A DNA stretch of 64,000 nt from an uncultured bacterium (GTDB lineage: Bacteria > Planctomycetota > UBA1135 > GCA-002686595). A program made the position numbers and the translations under genes. The notes beneath the pieces were generated by a model. It was not told the DNA's origin. It did no database searches and was given only the letters and a program-made list of their open reading frames with translations. Of the stretch, positions 38,627 to 48,750 are shown one piece after another (the first letter of the stretch is position 1; every line of letters starts with the position of its first letter). Where the stretch lies: NCBI GenBank assembly GCA_937905825.1, contig CALCXM010000011.1:1-64000 (forward strand). The letters are read 5' to 3'.

Positions 38627-41600
38627 TTCATGGCTCCTTGGACGTAGGCCTGAACCGCCGGCGTGCTCAAGAACTGGGAGGCCACGTAAACCGCGCTGTG
38701 ACTGGAGGTCACACCGATGTCGTGGCAGTAGATGACGACAACCGTCGTCGGACGTTGCGCGGGAAAGAAGCCGATGAACCAGGTGTGCTTGCGCATCTCT
38801 GGCGCCTTGCTGGTGGGAAGCCTCAGTTCGGACAGGTACCCCGGCGACATGGGCTTGTAGTCGGCGCTTCCGGTCTTGCCGGCCAGTTGGAAGTTCAATT
38901 CCTTCTCACTGAGTCCCTTGCCCTGACCGCTGCCCTCCGTGATCACACCGCGCATCGCTTCGCGCACGCGCTCCAAGGCCCAACGGGGCAAGTCGACGGC
39001 TTCTCCCTCTGCTTCGTAGGCATCCCCCCCCACGGACTGCACGAGTCGCATGCGCGGCAGGACTCCGGTGGCGATGCCGGCCACGGCGCGAGCGACCTGG
39101 ACGGGAGTGGCCTCGATCACTGCCAAGCCGTTGGCTGCGCGGTGCATGTCCGTCTGCGAGAAGGGCTTTGGAAGGTGAAAGCTGCGGTTGAGGTGCATTT
39201 CGTACAAGCCGCGCCCCAGGCCCGGATCGCGCACGCCCGTCGGCATGTCAAAGCCGAACATGTGGGCGAGCTCGATGAAGTGCTGCTTGCCTCCAAACAA
39301 CTCGCCGGCCTGGGCAAAGTAGGCATTGCAGGACTGGTGGATCGCGACGTCAAGGGAGATCGCCTGGTGACCCCAGCCACTGTGACAAGCCACTCTCCCC
39401 CAACCAGCGCTTGGCCCCTCCCAGCGCGGAAGGCATTCAAACTCCTGATCGGGGTTCAATCCCAAACGCCCCAGCGCATAGGCCGCCACAAAGGGTTTGA
39501 AGATCGACCCCATCGGCTGAAACAGGGGCATACGCAGGGTGCGCTCGTAGTTGTAGGCGCGCTCTCCATCGCGGAACGGAGAAGGTTCTCCCGGCAGTTT
39601 GGGTCCCGAAGCGGCGGCGAGAATCTGACCATCGACCGTGGCCATCACGATGGCCCCCACGGGATTGTCGAACCAAGTCGGATCCTTGTAGTCCTCATCC
39701 AGGGGGAACACCGGATTCTCGATCGTCTCCTGAGCGGCTTTCTGCAGGTCGATCGAAAGCGTCAAGCGCACGTCTTCTCCATCCTCTCGCGGCTGGAACA
39801 AGGAACTGCGTTCGTGTTCCGAACGCTGCTGCAAGCCCTCGTTCTCCGTGAAGCCGTTGCGCCCGCGCAAGCGCTTGTCCATCAAGCCTTCGACGCCACT
39901 CGTCCCGTGAACCTCGTCGGCGCGGTACAGCTCGGACACGAGGTTCTTGCCCTCGGCCGCTTCCTCCAGGCTGCGATCGTTCTTGGTCAAGATGCGGTCG
40001 AAAGCCTCGCGACCGTACTGTTGCTCCAACACCTCGCTGAGGGTCGACTCGCGCACCACCCCGATCAGCTCGCGGGCCACGAGCACTCCATCGCGATCCA
40101 AAGCCATGGCCAAGCGGCGCGTGCGCGGCTCGACTTCGAACCCCGCGTACTCATGCACGTAGCGCGTCAACGTGTTGATCACCACATCGGCGGGGTTGTC
40201 GAGAATGCGCTCGGGACGGCTGCCGCGATCGCGCACGAAGTAGTCGAGTTTCTTGCGCGCGCGGTCGGCGCGTTCTTCAGTCAACTTCAGGGGCACCGGG
40301 AATCCAGCGCCCATGGCATTGTCGCGCACATAGGCCAGCAGGTTGTTCAGCGCACCTTGGAATTGGGCCTCCCATAGATGCTCCAACCAGGGAATCAGCT
40401 CTTGCTTGTCGCGCGGCTTGGAGGGGTCGTACTGATCGAGTTCTTGGCCGCTCGTCGCGTTCAACTGCCACAGGATACGCGACGCCGCTTCCTCCACGGA
40501 ATAGGGCGCCTCCCAGGGTGCTTTCAGGTCGCCGCGCCAATCCTCCACGGGCTGCGGAGGGAAGAGTTGCGCCACGGTTTCCGCTTGCTTAAAGGGGATG
40601 AACTCCTGCAAAGCCGCCTGGGACCAACCGTGGATCGCCACTTGACTGCGCAGTTCGGACCTCAAGAACGGGAGCGGCTTTGTGGTCGATTCGCCGAATC
40701 CAATTCCGTCGAAGAGCTCGCCCAGTTCCGCAAACACGGCGACTTCATTCGTCGTCGGCCACTTGCGAGTGCGCGCGCGAGCCTCCCGGGGCGTACGCGG
40801 ACGGCGACTGAAGAGCACGGCGAGTTCGCCAATCAACGCATCCTCCGCCAACTCCCCGCGATCATGCCGAAGGCCAGCGCTGATCTGCGCGCGAGGGACG
40901 TGAAACGTCCGGCGATTGTCCAACCAGATACGGCGCATGGCCTGGGCCCAGGTGTCGAGCCGGCTGGCATTCCAACCTAGGCTTTCCGTCACGAAGCTCA
41001 GATCAAAAAGGCTGAGCAGCACCTCCGAGTCTATGCGCCCTGGATCAAACCCGGCGGCCTCCTCAAAGAGGTCCTTTGCGATGGCTTCCTCGATCTCCCG
41101 CCGTTTGACGTCGAGGCCTTCGATCAAGAACCAAAGCGACTCCTCGGAGGTCACGGCCAAGCGACCATCGACACTCACCACATTCATCTTCACAGCGAGC
41201 TGCTCGAGCCGCTTGAGGGACAAGTTCATGCGCCGCACCGCCGTGGCGCGCACTTCCCGAACAGGAATCTTGCGCTCGGCAGCCACAAGCTCCACCCAGC
41301 TCTTCTCCAAACCCTTGCCCTTCTTGAGCGCCTTCTTGATCTCGCTCCACTCCAAGCGACCGGATTGCAACAGGTGCTGGGTGTAGAAACTGAGTTCCGC
41401 CGCACGGCTGCGGCGACGGCTCTCCCCACGGCCGACTTCAGGAAAGTACAGCCCTCCAAGCTCGACAGCTTTGCCCTCCGCAAAGTCCAAGAGCGCACCG
41501 GCCCGACTTTCGATCACGTCCAGGCCCCACTCTTCCAAATGCACAGCGGCGTCCTGCAAGCTCACGCTGCGATGCTCCAGGACACTGCGCGCATGGGCAA

Positions 41601-41868
41601 CTTGTCCGAGGGCGTGCTCTCGCCGGAACTTGCGGTAGATGAAGCGCACCGCGTAAGACTGTTCGTCTTGCACGAACACCTCCCCGTCGCGATCGGAGAT
41701 CTTACCGCGCAGGTAAGGAATCGTCTGGGAGTTGCGCACTAGATTCCTCGCCTCCCCCGCCCAAATCTCGTGCTCGACGATCTGCACCTGATAAAGCCGC
41801 GCAATCAACCCGAGCATCCCCAGGAAGACCAAGACGATCAGCGGCAGGAACCGGCGACTCTTTACCAT
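38623..41868 (-). CDS. mrdA: Class B penicillin-binding protein 2-like transpeptidase, unusually long (about 1081 aa)
   Basis: Start chosen at MVKSRRFLPLIVLVFLGMLGLIARLYQVQIVEHEIW; transpeptidase motifs QPMGSIFKPFVAAYAL (SxxK), HQSCNAYFAQ (SxN), LAGKTGSADYK (KTG). Confidence 0.88.
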   Translation of the reverse strand: MVKSRRFLPLIVLVFLGMLGLIARLYQVQIVEHEIWAGEARNLVRNSQTIPYLRGKISDRDGEVFVQDEQSYAVRFIYRKFRREHALGQVAHARSVLEHRSVSLQDAAVHLEEWGLDVIESRAGALLDFAEGKAVELGGLYFPEVGRGESRRRSRAAELSFYTQHLLQSGRLEWSEIKKALKKGKGLEKSWVELVAAERKIPVREVRATAVRRMNLSLKRLEQLAVKMNVVSVDGRLAVTSEESLWFLIEGLDVKRREIEEAIAKDLFEEAAGFDPGRIDSEVLLSLFDLSFVTESLGWNASRLDTWAQAMRRIWLDNRRTFHVPRAQISAGLRHDRGELAEDALIGELAVLFSRRPRTPREARARTRKWPTTNEVAVFAELGELFDGIGFGESTTKPLPFLRSELRSQVAIHGWSQAALQEFIPFKQAETVAQLFPPQPVEDWRGDLKAPWEAPYSVEEAASRILWQLNATSGQELDQYDPSKPRDKQELIPWLEHLWEAQFQGALNNLLAYVRDNAMGAGFPVPLKLTEERADRARKKLDYFVRDRGSRPERILDNPADVVINTLTRYVHEYAGFEVEPRTRRLAMALDRDGVLVARELIGVVRESTLSEVLEQQYGREAFDRILTKNDRSLEEAAEGKNLVSELYRADEVHGTSGVEGLMDKRLRGRNGFTENEGLQQRSEHERSSLFQPREDGEDVRLTLSIDLQKAAQETIENPVFPLDEDYKDPTWFDNPVGAIVMATVDGQILAAASGPKLPGEPSPFRDGERAYNYERTLRMPLFQPMGSIFKPFVAAYALGRLGLNPDQEFECLPRWEGPSAGWGRVACHSGWGHQAISLDVAIHQSCNAYFAQAGELFGGKQHFIELAHMFGFDMPTGVRDPGLGRGLYEMHLNRSFHLPKPFSQTDMHRAANGLAVIEATPVQVARAVAGIATGVLPRMRLVQSVGGDAYEAEGEAVDLPRWALERVREAMRGVITEGSGQGKGLSEKELNFQLAGKTGSADYKPMSPGYLSELRLPTSKAPEMRKHTWFIGFFPAQRPTTVVVIYCHDIGVTSSHSAVYVASQFLSTPAVQAYVQGAMK

Positions 41869-42374
41869 TCCTTGTGCCTCAAGGGGCTGAGTCCGGGCAA
41901 GTAGATCACGAAGCCGCCGATGGCCAGGGCGGTCAAGCCACTGGTGAAGGCCACGGGCAAGAGCGCCTCGATGTTCGGCATGCTGGACGCGCTCCGCAGA
42001 AAGCGCACGATCTCCAACCAAAAGGCGAGCCCGCAAGCCCCCACTGCCGTCAACACGCCGCGCCACAAAGGACTCGAGAGCTCCACCATGTGGCGCAGGA
42101 CCGAGGCGAGCCAAGCCAAGGAAAGGAACCCACACAGGATTGCTAAGCTCGGATCGATGGAGAAGCTCTTGCGTCCAATCGCTGCCAAGATGGCGAGCAG
42201 GAACACGTCGTCTTTTTTGACGACGCCCAAGAGGCCGATGAACAACACCATGCCCAGGTCCGGCGTGGCCAAGGCGAAGGTCTCGCTGACTGTCATGCGC
42301 TCCTGCAAGGCGTGAATCCACGCGAACCAAAGCACCACGAGCAGCCAAGCGAGAAAACGCGAATAGGATTTCAC
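41862..42374 (-). CDS. mreD: MreD-like rod shape membrane protein
   Basis: Small multi-TM protein between mreC and the PBP2 gene; size and topology fit MreD. Confidence 0.7.
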   Translation of the reverse strand: MKSYSRFLAWLLVVLWFAWIHALQERMTVSETFALATPDLGMVLFIGLLGVVKKDDVFLLAILAAIGRKSFSIDPSLAILCGFLSLAWLASVLRHMVELSSPLWRGVLTAVGACGLAFWLEIVRFLRSASSMPNIEALLPVAFTSGLTALAIGGFVIYLPGLSPLRHKEW

Positions 42375-43789
42375 TGCTCACCCTCCGCCACCAAGCTGCG
42401 CGCGCGGGCCGCGCCCGTCCACACGAACAGGTGGCTGAGATCGCGCACTTCCGGATCTTGGTAGACGCGGATCTCGTGGGTGTCCCGTTGCGTGGGAAGA
42501 TCCGACAAACCGATGTAGAGTCCGCGGGGCACGCCGTCCTCGCCGGAGCCCGTGTAGAGTTCCGCGCGCAATGGCGCGCCGCGCGGACCAGCCTGCAGGT
42601 CGATGCGGCAAGTCCAACGGAAGCGCAGGGTTCCATCCTCACGGTCGCGTCCCAGGGAGACAATCTCGCCCATGGGCCGCGGCACGCTCTCCCCGTCGAT
42701 TTTGGCCAACACGGCCAAACGCACGCCGGGATCACCGAGTCCTTGAAGGTCCGCGGTCAAGCTGGAGACTTCGCCGACTCGACCTATCAAGTGCGCGCCG
42801 AGGGCCACGGCCCGGCCGGTTTCGACGCCACCGAGTGCGCCCTTGGAAAGCCTCCGACCTTCCCGGGTAGGCGTCACGTCCCCGCGGGTCATGGCGCGAG
42901 CCGCGACCCAGTTGCCATCCACAAAGGTGTCGAGCTCCAAGAGGCGCGCCTCCGCACCGCCGTCCTCAGGGGTCAACACGATCACTTGGAACAGCCCGCT
43001 CTTGAAGTCGAGGGGCGACTGGATGCGTTGAAGTTTGCTGCCACCTTTCACGATCACCGTCTGCAACTCGCCGATCAGGAAGCCTCTGGAGAGTTGCGCT
43101 AGTTCCGAATCAAAGGTCGCCGGCTCGGAGACGAACACCCGGCCCTCCTCCAAGCCTCGCAGGATCGGATTGTGCAGGGCCAGGTGTAGCTGTCCGTCGT
43201 CCTCGCCGATTTCCTGCGCGAGGCCCCCCACCACAAAGGGAACGTCCTGACCCTTGGGCTCGCCGCGCCAATCCAACGCAGTTGCAGCCACCGAAACGCA
43301 GAAGTCCGCACCGGTCACCAGGCCCACGTGGATCAGGCTCGGGTCGTTCGTATCCAAGCGCAGCACCCGGCCGATGTAATGATCGCCAGTCACGACGGGA
43401 AGGTCCGGGACAATGCCTTCGGTGGTCGACACGCGCACTTCGATCGCGTCCAAGTTGCCACGACTGCGGCGAATCACTTCCCCGTGAATGCGCCGGCGAC
43501 CGATGAGCAGCTCCGGGCGGGTGGGCATGGCGCTGAGTTGTTCTTCCGAAAGCAAGCGCGCTGCGGATCCGCGCACATCCCGAGCGACTCGGTCGATGCT
43601 GACTTCCGCAGCACGAACATCCGAAGAACGCGCCCAGGACAAGGGAGCCACCAGCTCCGCGATGATCCGCGTGGGGACGAACAGGAGATCAATGGCGCGG
43701 TGAACCAGTGGGATCGGCCACACGGAGAGCACCGCGCAGAGAATCAAGAGCACCAAGTACGTGCTCCGCCGACGCCCAAGGACGCGCAT
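42371..43789 (-). CDS. mreC: Rod shape-determining protein MreC
   Basis: Single N-terminal TM; VVTGDHYIGRVLRLDTNDPSLIHVGLVTGADFCVSV; located directly downstream of mreB. Confidence 0.82.
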   Translation of the reverse strand: MRVLGRRRSTYLVLLILCAVLSVWPIPLVHRAIDLLFVPTRIIAELVAPLSWARSSDVRAAEVSIDRVARDVRGSAARLLSEEQLSAMPTRPELLIGRRRIHGEVIRRSRGNLDAIEVRVSTTEGIVPDLPVVTGDHYIGRVLRLDTNDPSLIHVGLVTGADFCVSVAATALDWRGEPKGQDVPFVVGGLAQEIGEDDGQLHLALHNPILRGLEEGRVFVSEPATFDSELAQLSRGFLIGELQTVIVKGGSKLQRIQSPLDFKSGLFQVIVLTPEDGGAEARLLELDTFVDGNWVAARAMTRGDVTPTREGRRLSKGALGGVETGRAVALGAHLIGRVGEVSSLTADLQGLGDPGVRLAVLAKIDGESVPRPMGEIVSLGRDREDGTLRFRWTCRIDLQAGPRGAPLRAELYTGSGEDGVPRGLYIGLSDLPTQRDTHEIRVYQDPEVRDLSHLFVWTGAARARSLVAEGEQ

Positions 43790-43881
43790 GGAGTGGACTC
43801 CTTATTCAGAACAACAAACGAACACAAGCGGCCGGACGCACGACCTCGGGCGGGCACAAGCGGCCCGACCCGTTGAGCCTA

Positions 43882-44946
43882 TTATCGATCGTCTTCGGCT
43901 GCTAGCACCTGGGAGAACACGTCGAGCTTGTCGAGGAAGATTCCCGTTCCACGGGCGACGGCACTCAAGGGATCCTTCGCCACGCGGGCGGGCACGCCCA
44001 ACTGTTCGGTCACCGCATCGGCGATTCCGAAGAGCAGGGCCCCACCACCGACGAGGGTCACGCCACTGTCGCAGAGGTCTGCAGAGATCTCGGGGGGCGC
44101 CTCTTCGAGGATCGCGCGCACCGCTTCGCAGATCAAACGCACGGGCTGTTCGAGGCACTCACGAATCTCAATGGACGTCACCGTCGTTCGACGGGGCAAG
44201 CCCGTCACGGAGTCGCGGCCCTTGACCTCCATGGAGAGTTCTTGCTCCATGGGATAGGCCGAGCCAATCGTTAGCTTGATGCGTTCAGCGGACTGCTCAC
44301 CGATCAGCAGAGAGTGGTGGCGACGCAGGTGAGAAACGATGGCATCGTCCATTTCGTCGCCGGCGATGCGTAGGGACGTGGCGACCACGGCGCCTGCCAG
44401 GGAGAGGACCGCGATTTCGGTGGTGCCGCCGCCGATGTCGACGATCAAGGATCCGCGCGCTTCGGTCACGGGCAAGTCACATCCAATGCCAGCCGCCATG
44501 GGCTCGTCGATCAGGAATACCTTGCGAGCCCCGGCCCGTTCTGCGGAATGAATCACAGCGCGACGCTCCACAGCGGTGATGCCCACGGGCACGGCGATCA
44601 CGACTTGGGGCTTCACCCAGTGGCGTCCCTCGTGAACCTTCGTGATGAAGTAGCGCAGCATCTTCTCGGTCACATCAAAGTCCGCGATCACCCCGTGACG
44701 CAAGGGGCGGATGGCTTCGATCGACCCGGGGGTCTTCCCCAACATGGCCTTGGCGGTGTTGCCCACGGCCATGCCGTCCAGCAGCACCTCACCGGTGTCC
44801 TTCCTGACCGCCACCACGCTGGGCTCGTTGAGGATAATTCCCCTTCCGCGCACGCTCACCAGAGTGTTGGCAGTGCCGAGGTCGATACCCATATCGACGG
44901 AGAAGCGCCCGAGGGCCCACTCCATGGGTTTGAGAAAATTCACCAT
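43882..44946 (-). CDS. mreB: Rod shape-determining protein MreB
   Basis: DMGIDLGTANTLVSVRGRGIILNEPSVVAV, RPLRHGVIADFDVTEKMLRYFI, LIVDIGGGTTEIAVLSL. Confidence 0.97.
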   Translation of the reverse strand: MVNFLKPMEWALGRFSVDMGIDLGTANTLVSVRGRGIILNEPSVVAVRKDTGEVLLDGMAVGNTAKAMLGKTPGSIEAIRPLRHGVIADFDVTEKMLRYFITKVHEGRHWVKPQVVIAVPVGITAVERRAVIHSAERAGARKVFLIDEPMAAGIGCDLPVTEARGSLIVDIGGGTTEIAVLSLAGAVVATSLRIAGDEMDDAIVSHLRRHHSLLIGEQSAERIKLTIGSAYPMEQELSMEVKGRDSVTGLPRRTTVTSIEIRECLEQPVRLICEAVRAILEEAPPEISADLCDSGVTLVGGGALLFGIADAVTEQLGVPARVAKDPLSAVARGTGIFLDKLDVFSQVLAAEDDR

Positions 44947-45348
44947 GAGGGAGTACGTCCTGCACTGCATGAATGGCGACCTCAAAAGGTCCTGGGAGCC
45001 CTCGGAGAATCCGAGCATTGCCTCCTAGAAAGGACCTCTGGCCGCACGCGTAACAGGTGGACCTGAGTGTAACTTCCGCACCTTGCCGTTCAAGCTTGGG
45101 AAGTCGCGGATGCGGCTCTTCCTAACCCGCCGAAGTGCGCGCAGCGACGGGCCTCCCAAGGAGTTCGCAATATGCAGAGGGAGCGTTTTCTCGGGAGCCG
45201 ATCAAGCGCTCCCCACTTTGCCCCGCGCGGGTCCGAGAGAACCTACAAAAACAGACCGCACGGCCCTGATGGGAGTGCGGTCTGTCATGAATCGTCGGTG
45301 CAGCTGTTGCCGCGCCGAATGGCCTGCGCAAGCGCAGCCAAGAGAGGC

Positions 45349-45570
45349 TTAGGGCTTGAAGAGGAAGCCTGCGCCGTAGTGGGTCGCGAGGGCGTAATCC
45401 ACCATCAGGAGGGCCCCAATCAGGAGCACCGTGGTGATGATCGGAATGCCATCATCGATGCCCATGCCCCCGGACTCCTCGACAACTTCGACCTCAGCGG
45501 ATGCGGAGGGCTTGCGGGAGGAAGCGGAGCGGGGAGAACTGCTGCTGCTGCGTGAACGGCTACGTGCCAT
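45349..45570 (-). CDS. Small Ser/Arg-rich single-TM hypothetical protein
   Basis: 73 aa; MARSRSRSSSSSPRSASSRKPSASAE... then hydrophobic IPIITTVLLIGALLMVDYALATHYGAGFLF. Confidence 0.6.
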   Translation of the reverse strand: MARSRSRSSSSSPRSASSRKPSASAEVEVVEESGGMGIDDGIPIITTVLLIGALLMVDYALATHYGAGFLFKP

Positions 45571-45609
45571 AGGAAGACTCCTTAAATCTTGGTCTGTAGA
45601 GCTAGGCCC

Positions 45610-46467
45610 TTAGAGACGGGTAGAAGCCTTGTCGCCAGAAGCGATTGTCTGGCCGTCTTCCACGCGGAGGATGATTGCGGTGCACATACCGTCGTGAACG
45701 TTCTCGACGCGGACCTGACCTTTGTAGGCGAGGCCGTTGTGGATCTCGAACGTGTAGCCACGCTGGACGCCATCAGCAGCGCCGACGTTGAGGGCCACAA
45801 GACCGGGCTTCACGTCGTAGACGGCTTGAAGCACGGAAGCGTTGATCAGCTTGGTCGCGCGGATCTCGTCCAGGCTAACTCCGGTCACGTCCACCAGGGT
45901 CGCGATCTGAGTCTCCAGGGAGCTGTTGGTCTTGGCGGCCATGGCCAGCTTGTCGTTGAGACCAGTGATCGTGCGGTTCAACTCAGCGTTCTCCGTGGTG
46001 AGCTTCTCCGACTTGGAGTTGGCTGCCTCGGCTTTTGCGTTCGCTGCGTTGCGCTGCTCAACGGCCTTGTCGCGTGATGCGATCGCTTGATTCTTGCTGC
46101 TCGTCACGTCAGCCAGGGTGCCCTGGATGGCGGAGATTGAGCTGGAGTTGGTCTCGTTGACCGTTTTCTGGTCATTGAGCTGGCGCTCCAAACTGGCGAT
46201 CTGCCCCTCGAGGCGATCACTCTTGGCCTTCTCATCATCGCGCTCATCGCGGGAGGTGGCGGCCTCAGCGCTCGTGGTGTCGTTCTCGACACGAAGAGCA
46301 GAAACTTGCTCGTCCAGTTCGGCCTGCTTGGCGGTCGCCTCAGCGACTGCGGTGTCGTGCTTGACCTTCCAGGATTCGCCCTCTGCCACAAGGGTAGAGG
46401 CCGCAGCAAGGAAGCCAGCAGCGAGGATCAGGTTCAAGACGATGAAAATCCGTCCGATGGGGCTCAT
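45610..46467 (-). CDS. Membrane-anchored coiled-coil protein
   Basis: 285 aa; N-terminal TM MSPIGRIFIVLNLILAAGFLAAAST then a long coiled-coil and a C-terminal globular part. Confidence 0.65.
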   Translation of the reverse strand: MSPIGRIFIVLNLILAAGFLAAASTLVAEGESWKVKHDTAVAEATAKQAELDEQVSALRVENDTTSAEAATSRDERDDEKAKSDRLEGQIASLERQLNDQKTVNETNSSSISAIQGTLADVTSSKNQAIASRDKAVEQRNAANAKAEAANSKSEKLTTENAELNRTITGLNDKLAMAAKTNSSLETQIATLVDVTGVSLDEIRATKLINASVLQAVYDVKPGLVALNVGAADGVQRGYTFEIHNGLAYKGQVRVENVHDGMCTAIILRVEDGQTIASGDKASTRL

Positions 46468-46883
46468 GTGAGTTCGTGATGAGGTGGTGGGATCCGGTTA
46501 AGCCAGGGAGCCGGGTTCAAGAGTGCAGCCACCGGTGGTGAACTGCATGGCTCGATGCAGGGCGTGGAGTATACGGATCGGGGAGGACGTATCGGGAGAG
46601 GTTTCTAGGCCATTAACCCGAAGTGGGTGCCGGCCGCGACAATCGGTTGAGAAGCAAGAAGTCCAGAAAGCATATAGCGGAGTGCCAAGGCTTCTCGGTT
46701 GATTCTCGGGGGCTCACGGTCCTCTTGAGTGCGTCCCTAAACCCTTGGTTCACAAGGAGTTCAGGGCAACCGTCAAGGGGATCCCAAAAGCGGGCCGCGA
46801 GTATAGAGAGCAGACCCCTGGGGGTCAAGAGGCGGACTTGCGTCCACGCACTCGGCGGGCACTAACCCCTTTGCAGCTCGGGG

Positions 46884-48689
46884 TTACGCTTCCTCAAGGT
46901 CGTTTCTTAGGACTCTTTTCCTTCTGAGGCCAAAAATCAGGGGCAGAAGAGCCCCCAGGGGCAGAAGCCAGGGCTGGAGCCAGACAAAGGGAGTCCGGTT
47001 TTTTGCGTCGACGGCCGAGGGAACCGGCAGGGTCACCGTGAGAGCGCCCTCGATCTGGCGGTCCAGCCCCCCCACTCGCAGGCGATCGAGTTCACGGCCT
47101 GCGGCGTCCCAGGCGCCACTCACTCCGCTGTTTGCGCAGCGCAAGAACGCGCGGCCCGTGCACAAGGCGTGCATGCGACTGAACGCGACCATCTGATCGA
47201 ACTCCTGGGAGTCCAAGTACCAAGCTTCGTTCGACACGACCAAGTGAAAGTCCACATCCTGCGCACGCAAAGCCGACGCGTAGACATCGGTGAAGGAGTT
47301 GTCAAAGCACACGGACACACTGAACGGCCAGGACTCGCCATTGGATCCCTTCAGCGGTAAGACGGCCGTCTGCTCCCCGGCGAGGAAGTCGGGGATGTAG
47401 TTAGCAACCGCGTAAATGATGTCGCGCACCCACCGGAACTCTTCGAGCCCAACCATGGTTTCGCCCCCAGGTGCTAGGTGTTGCTTGACTCCAAAGCCAG
47501 TGCGCTCGCCCCCTCTCCAACACATGGCCGTGTTCATGCGTCGCAAGCGACCTTCGTGCGCCTTCAGCATCTCGGCCCCGCAAAAGAAGCTCGCGCCCTC
47601 GGGCAAGAGCCCCTCGAGTTCGCGTCCCTCGGACTGCCCGCCGAAGAAGTGGCGAAGGATGTCCGCTTCCGTTGTTCCCAAACTCCACACCACCGTATCG
47701 AGGCGCTCCGGGGGGACTTGGCCGAGTGGGTTCCACGGATCGATTTCGAGGTCCTTGATCACGTCCTCCAAAGCGGGATCGGCCAAGAGGCTTGGGAACA
47801 TGGACTCCGACCACACGACGAGGTGCGGCGCAGGAGCTTTTTCCTTTGAGAGTTCCTGCAGGCTGTCACTTGTGGCTTGCAAGGACTCCCAGAACAAGTC
47901 TGAACGGGACTCGGACTGTTGCTTGCGAGCTTGGGCGACGTTCGGCTGCACGAGCATCACGGTCGGACCTGGCACGGTCTCTGGCGCTTCGACGATGAAA
48001 CCAAGGAGCAAGCCGAGCACGCTTGGACCGAGCCCGGCGCACCAAGCAAACGCCCCGACTCGCAGCCCGCGCAAGCGAAGCATGTCGGCGATCAAACCCG
48101 CCAAGGCAGCCAGGGCAAAGCCCAAGCCCATAACGCCCCAAACCCTTCCAGAGCCCGCCAAACCCGGAAATTCGGCCATGTAGTGCCCAAGCCGCAACCA
48201 AGACAAACCGATTGGTGGCGGGGTCCAGGCGAGCAAGCTCTCGAACCCGATCCATGCCAAGGGAGTCGCCAGGGCCAAGGGGTAGCGCGCACCCAGGCGC
48301 TTCATCCACCAGCCGCCCCACACGCTCCAGCAACCAAAGCCGACGAACAGCCACAGAAGAGAAAACCAAAACACAATGCCCATCCAAGCGGTCTGCGCCA
48401 GGAGAGCGGCGCCCCCGAGCAGCCACTCGATGCGTTTCTTCTTGGGACCCGGGCGACTGGCCGCCAAGGCCCAGAAAACCAAACCCAAAGCTCCCATGGG
48501 CGTGCCTCCCGGGAAGAGCATCCCCGGTCCGCCGAGAACGTAGAGGACGTAGCCAACCAGCAGCAAGCGCGTGCGTTGCCAGGGACTCAGTTCGGAGATC
48601 GGGTTGGGGGTCAAGTGATGGATCCGGGAGAAGGGATGACTGTACTTTATGTGTCGAGATTCTGTGACGAGCCGCCATGGGCACCGCAA
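46884..48689 (-). CDS. lnt: Apolipoprotein N-acyltransferase
   Basis: Multi-TM N-terminus plus nitrilase-like domain; VMLVQPNVAQ, LVVWSESMFPSL, VCFDNSFTDVYA, NEAWYLDSQEFDQMVAFSRMHALCTGRAFLRCANSGVSG; exact start uncertain. Confidence 0.88.
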   Translation of the reverse strand: MRCPWRLVTESRHIKYSHPFSRIHHLTPNPISELSPWQRTRLLLVGYVLYVLGGPGMLFPGGTPMGALGLVFWALAASRPGPKKKRIEWLLGGAALLAQTAWMGIVFWFSLLWLFVGFGCWSVWGGWWMKRLGARYPLALATPLAWIGFESLLAWTPPPIGLSWLRLGHYMAEFPGLAGSGRVWGVMGLGFALAALAGLIADMLRLRGLRVGAFAWCAGLGPSVLGLLLGFIVEAPETVPGPTVMLVQPNVAQARKQQSESRSDLFWESLQATSDSLQELSKEKAPAPHLVVWSESMFPSLLADPALEDVIKDLEIDPWNPLGQVPPERLDTVVWSLGTTEADILRHFFGGQSEGRELEGLLPEGASFFCGAEMLKAHEGRLRRMNTAMCWRGGERTGFGVKQHLAPGGETMVGLEEFRWVRDIIYAVANYIPDFLAGEQTAVLPLKGSNGESWPFSVSVCFDNSFTDVYASALRAQDVDFHLVVSNEAWYLDSQEFDQMVAFSRMHALCTGRAFLRCANSGVSGAWDAAGRELDRLRVGGLDRQIEGALTVTLPVPSAVDAKNRTPFVWLQPWLLPLGALLPLIFGLRRKRVLRNDLEEA

Positions 48690-48750
48690 CCGCGAGCGTG
48701 ACTAGAGGGCAAGGCACAGGATGGGAAGCCCATGCCACCCGCAAGCTTCC

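Noticed and set aside
38638-40377. 579-aa plus-strand ORF
   Set aside because: Antisense to the PBP2 gene; the transpeptidase motifs are on the minus strand.
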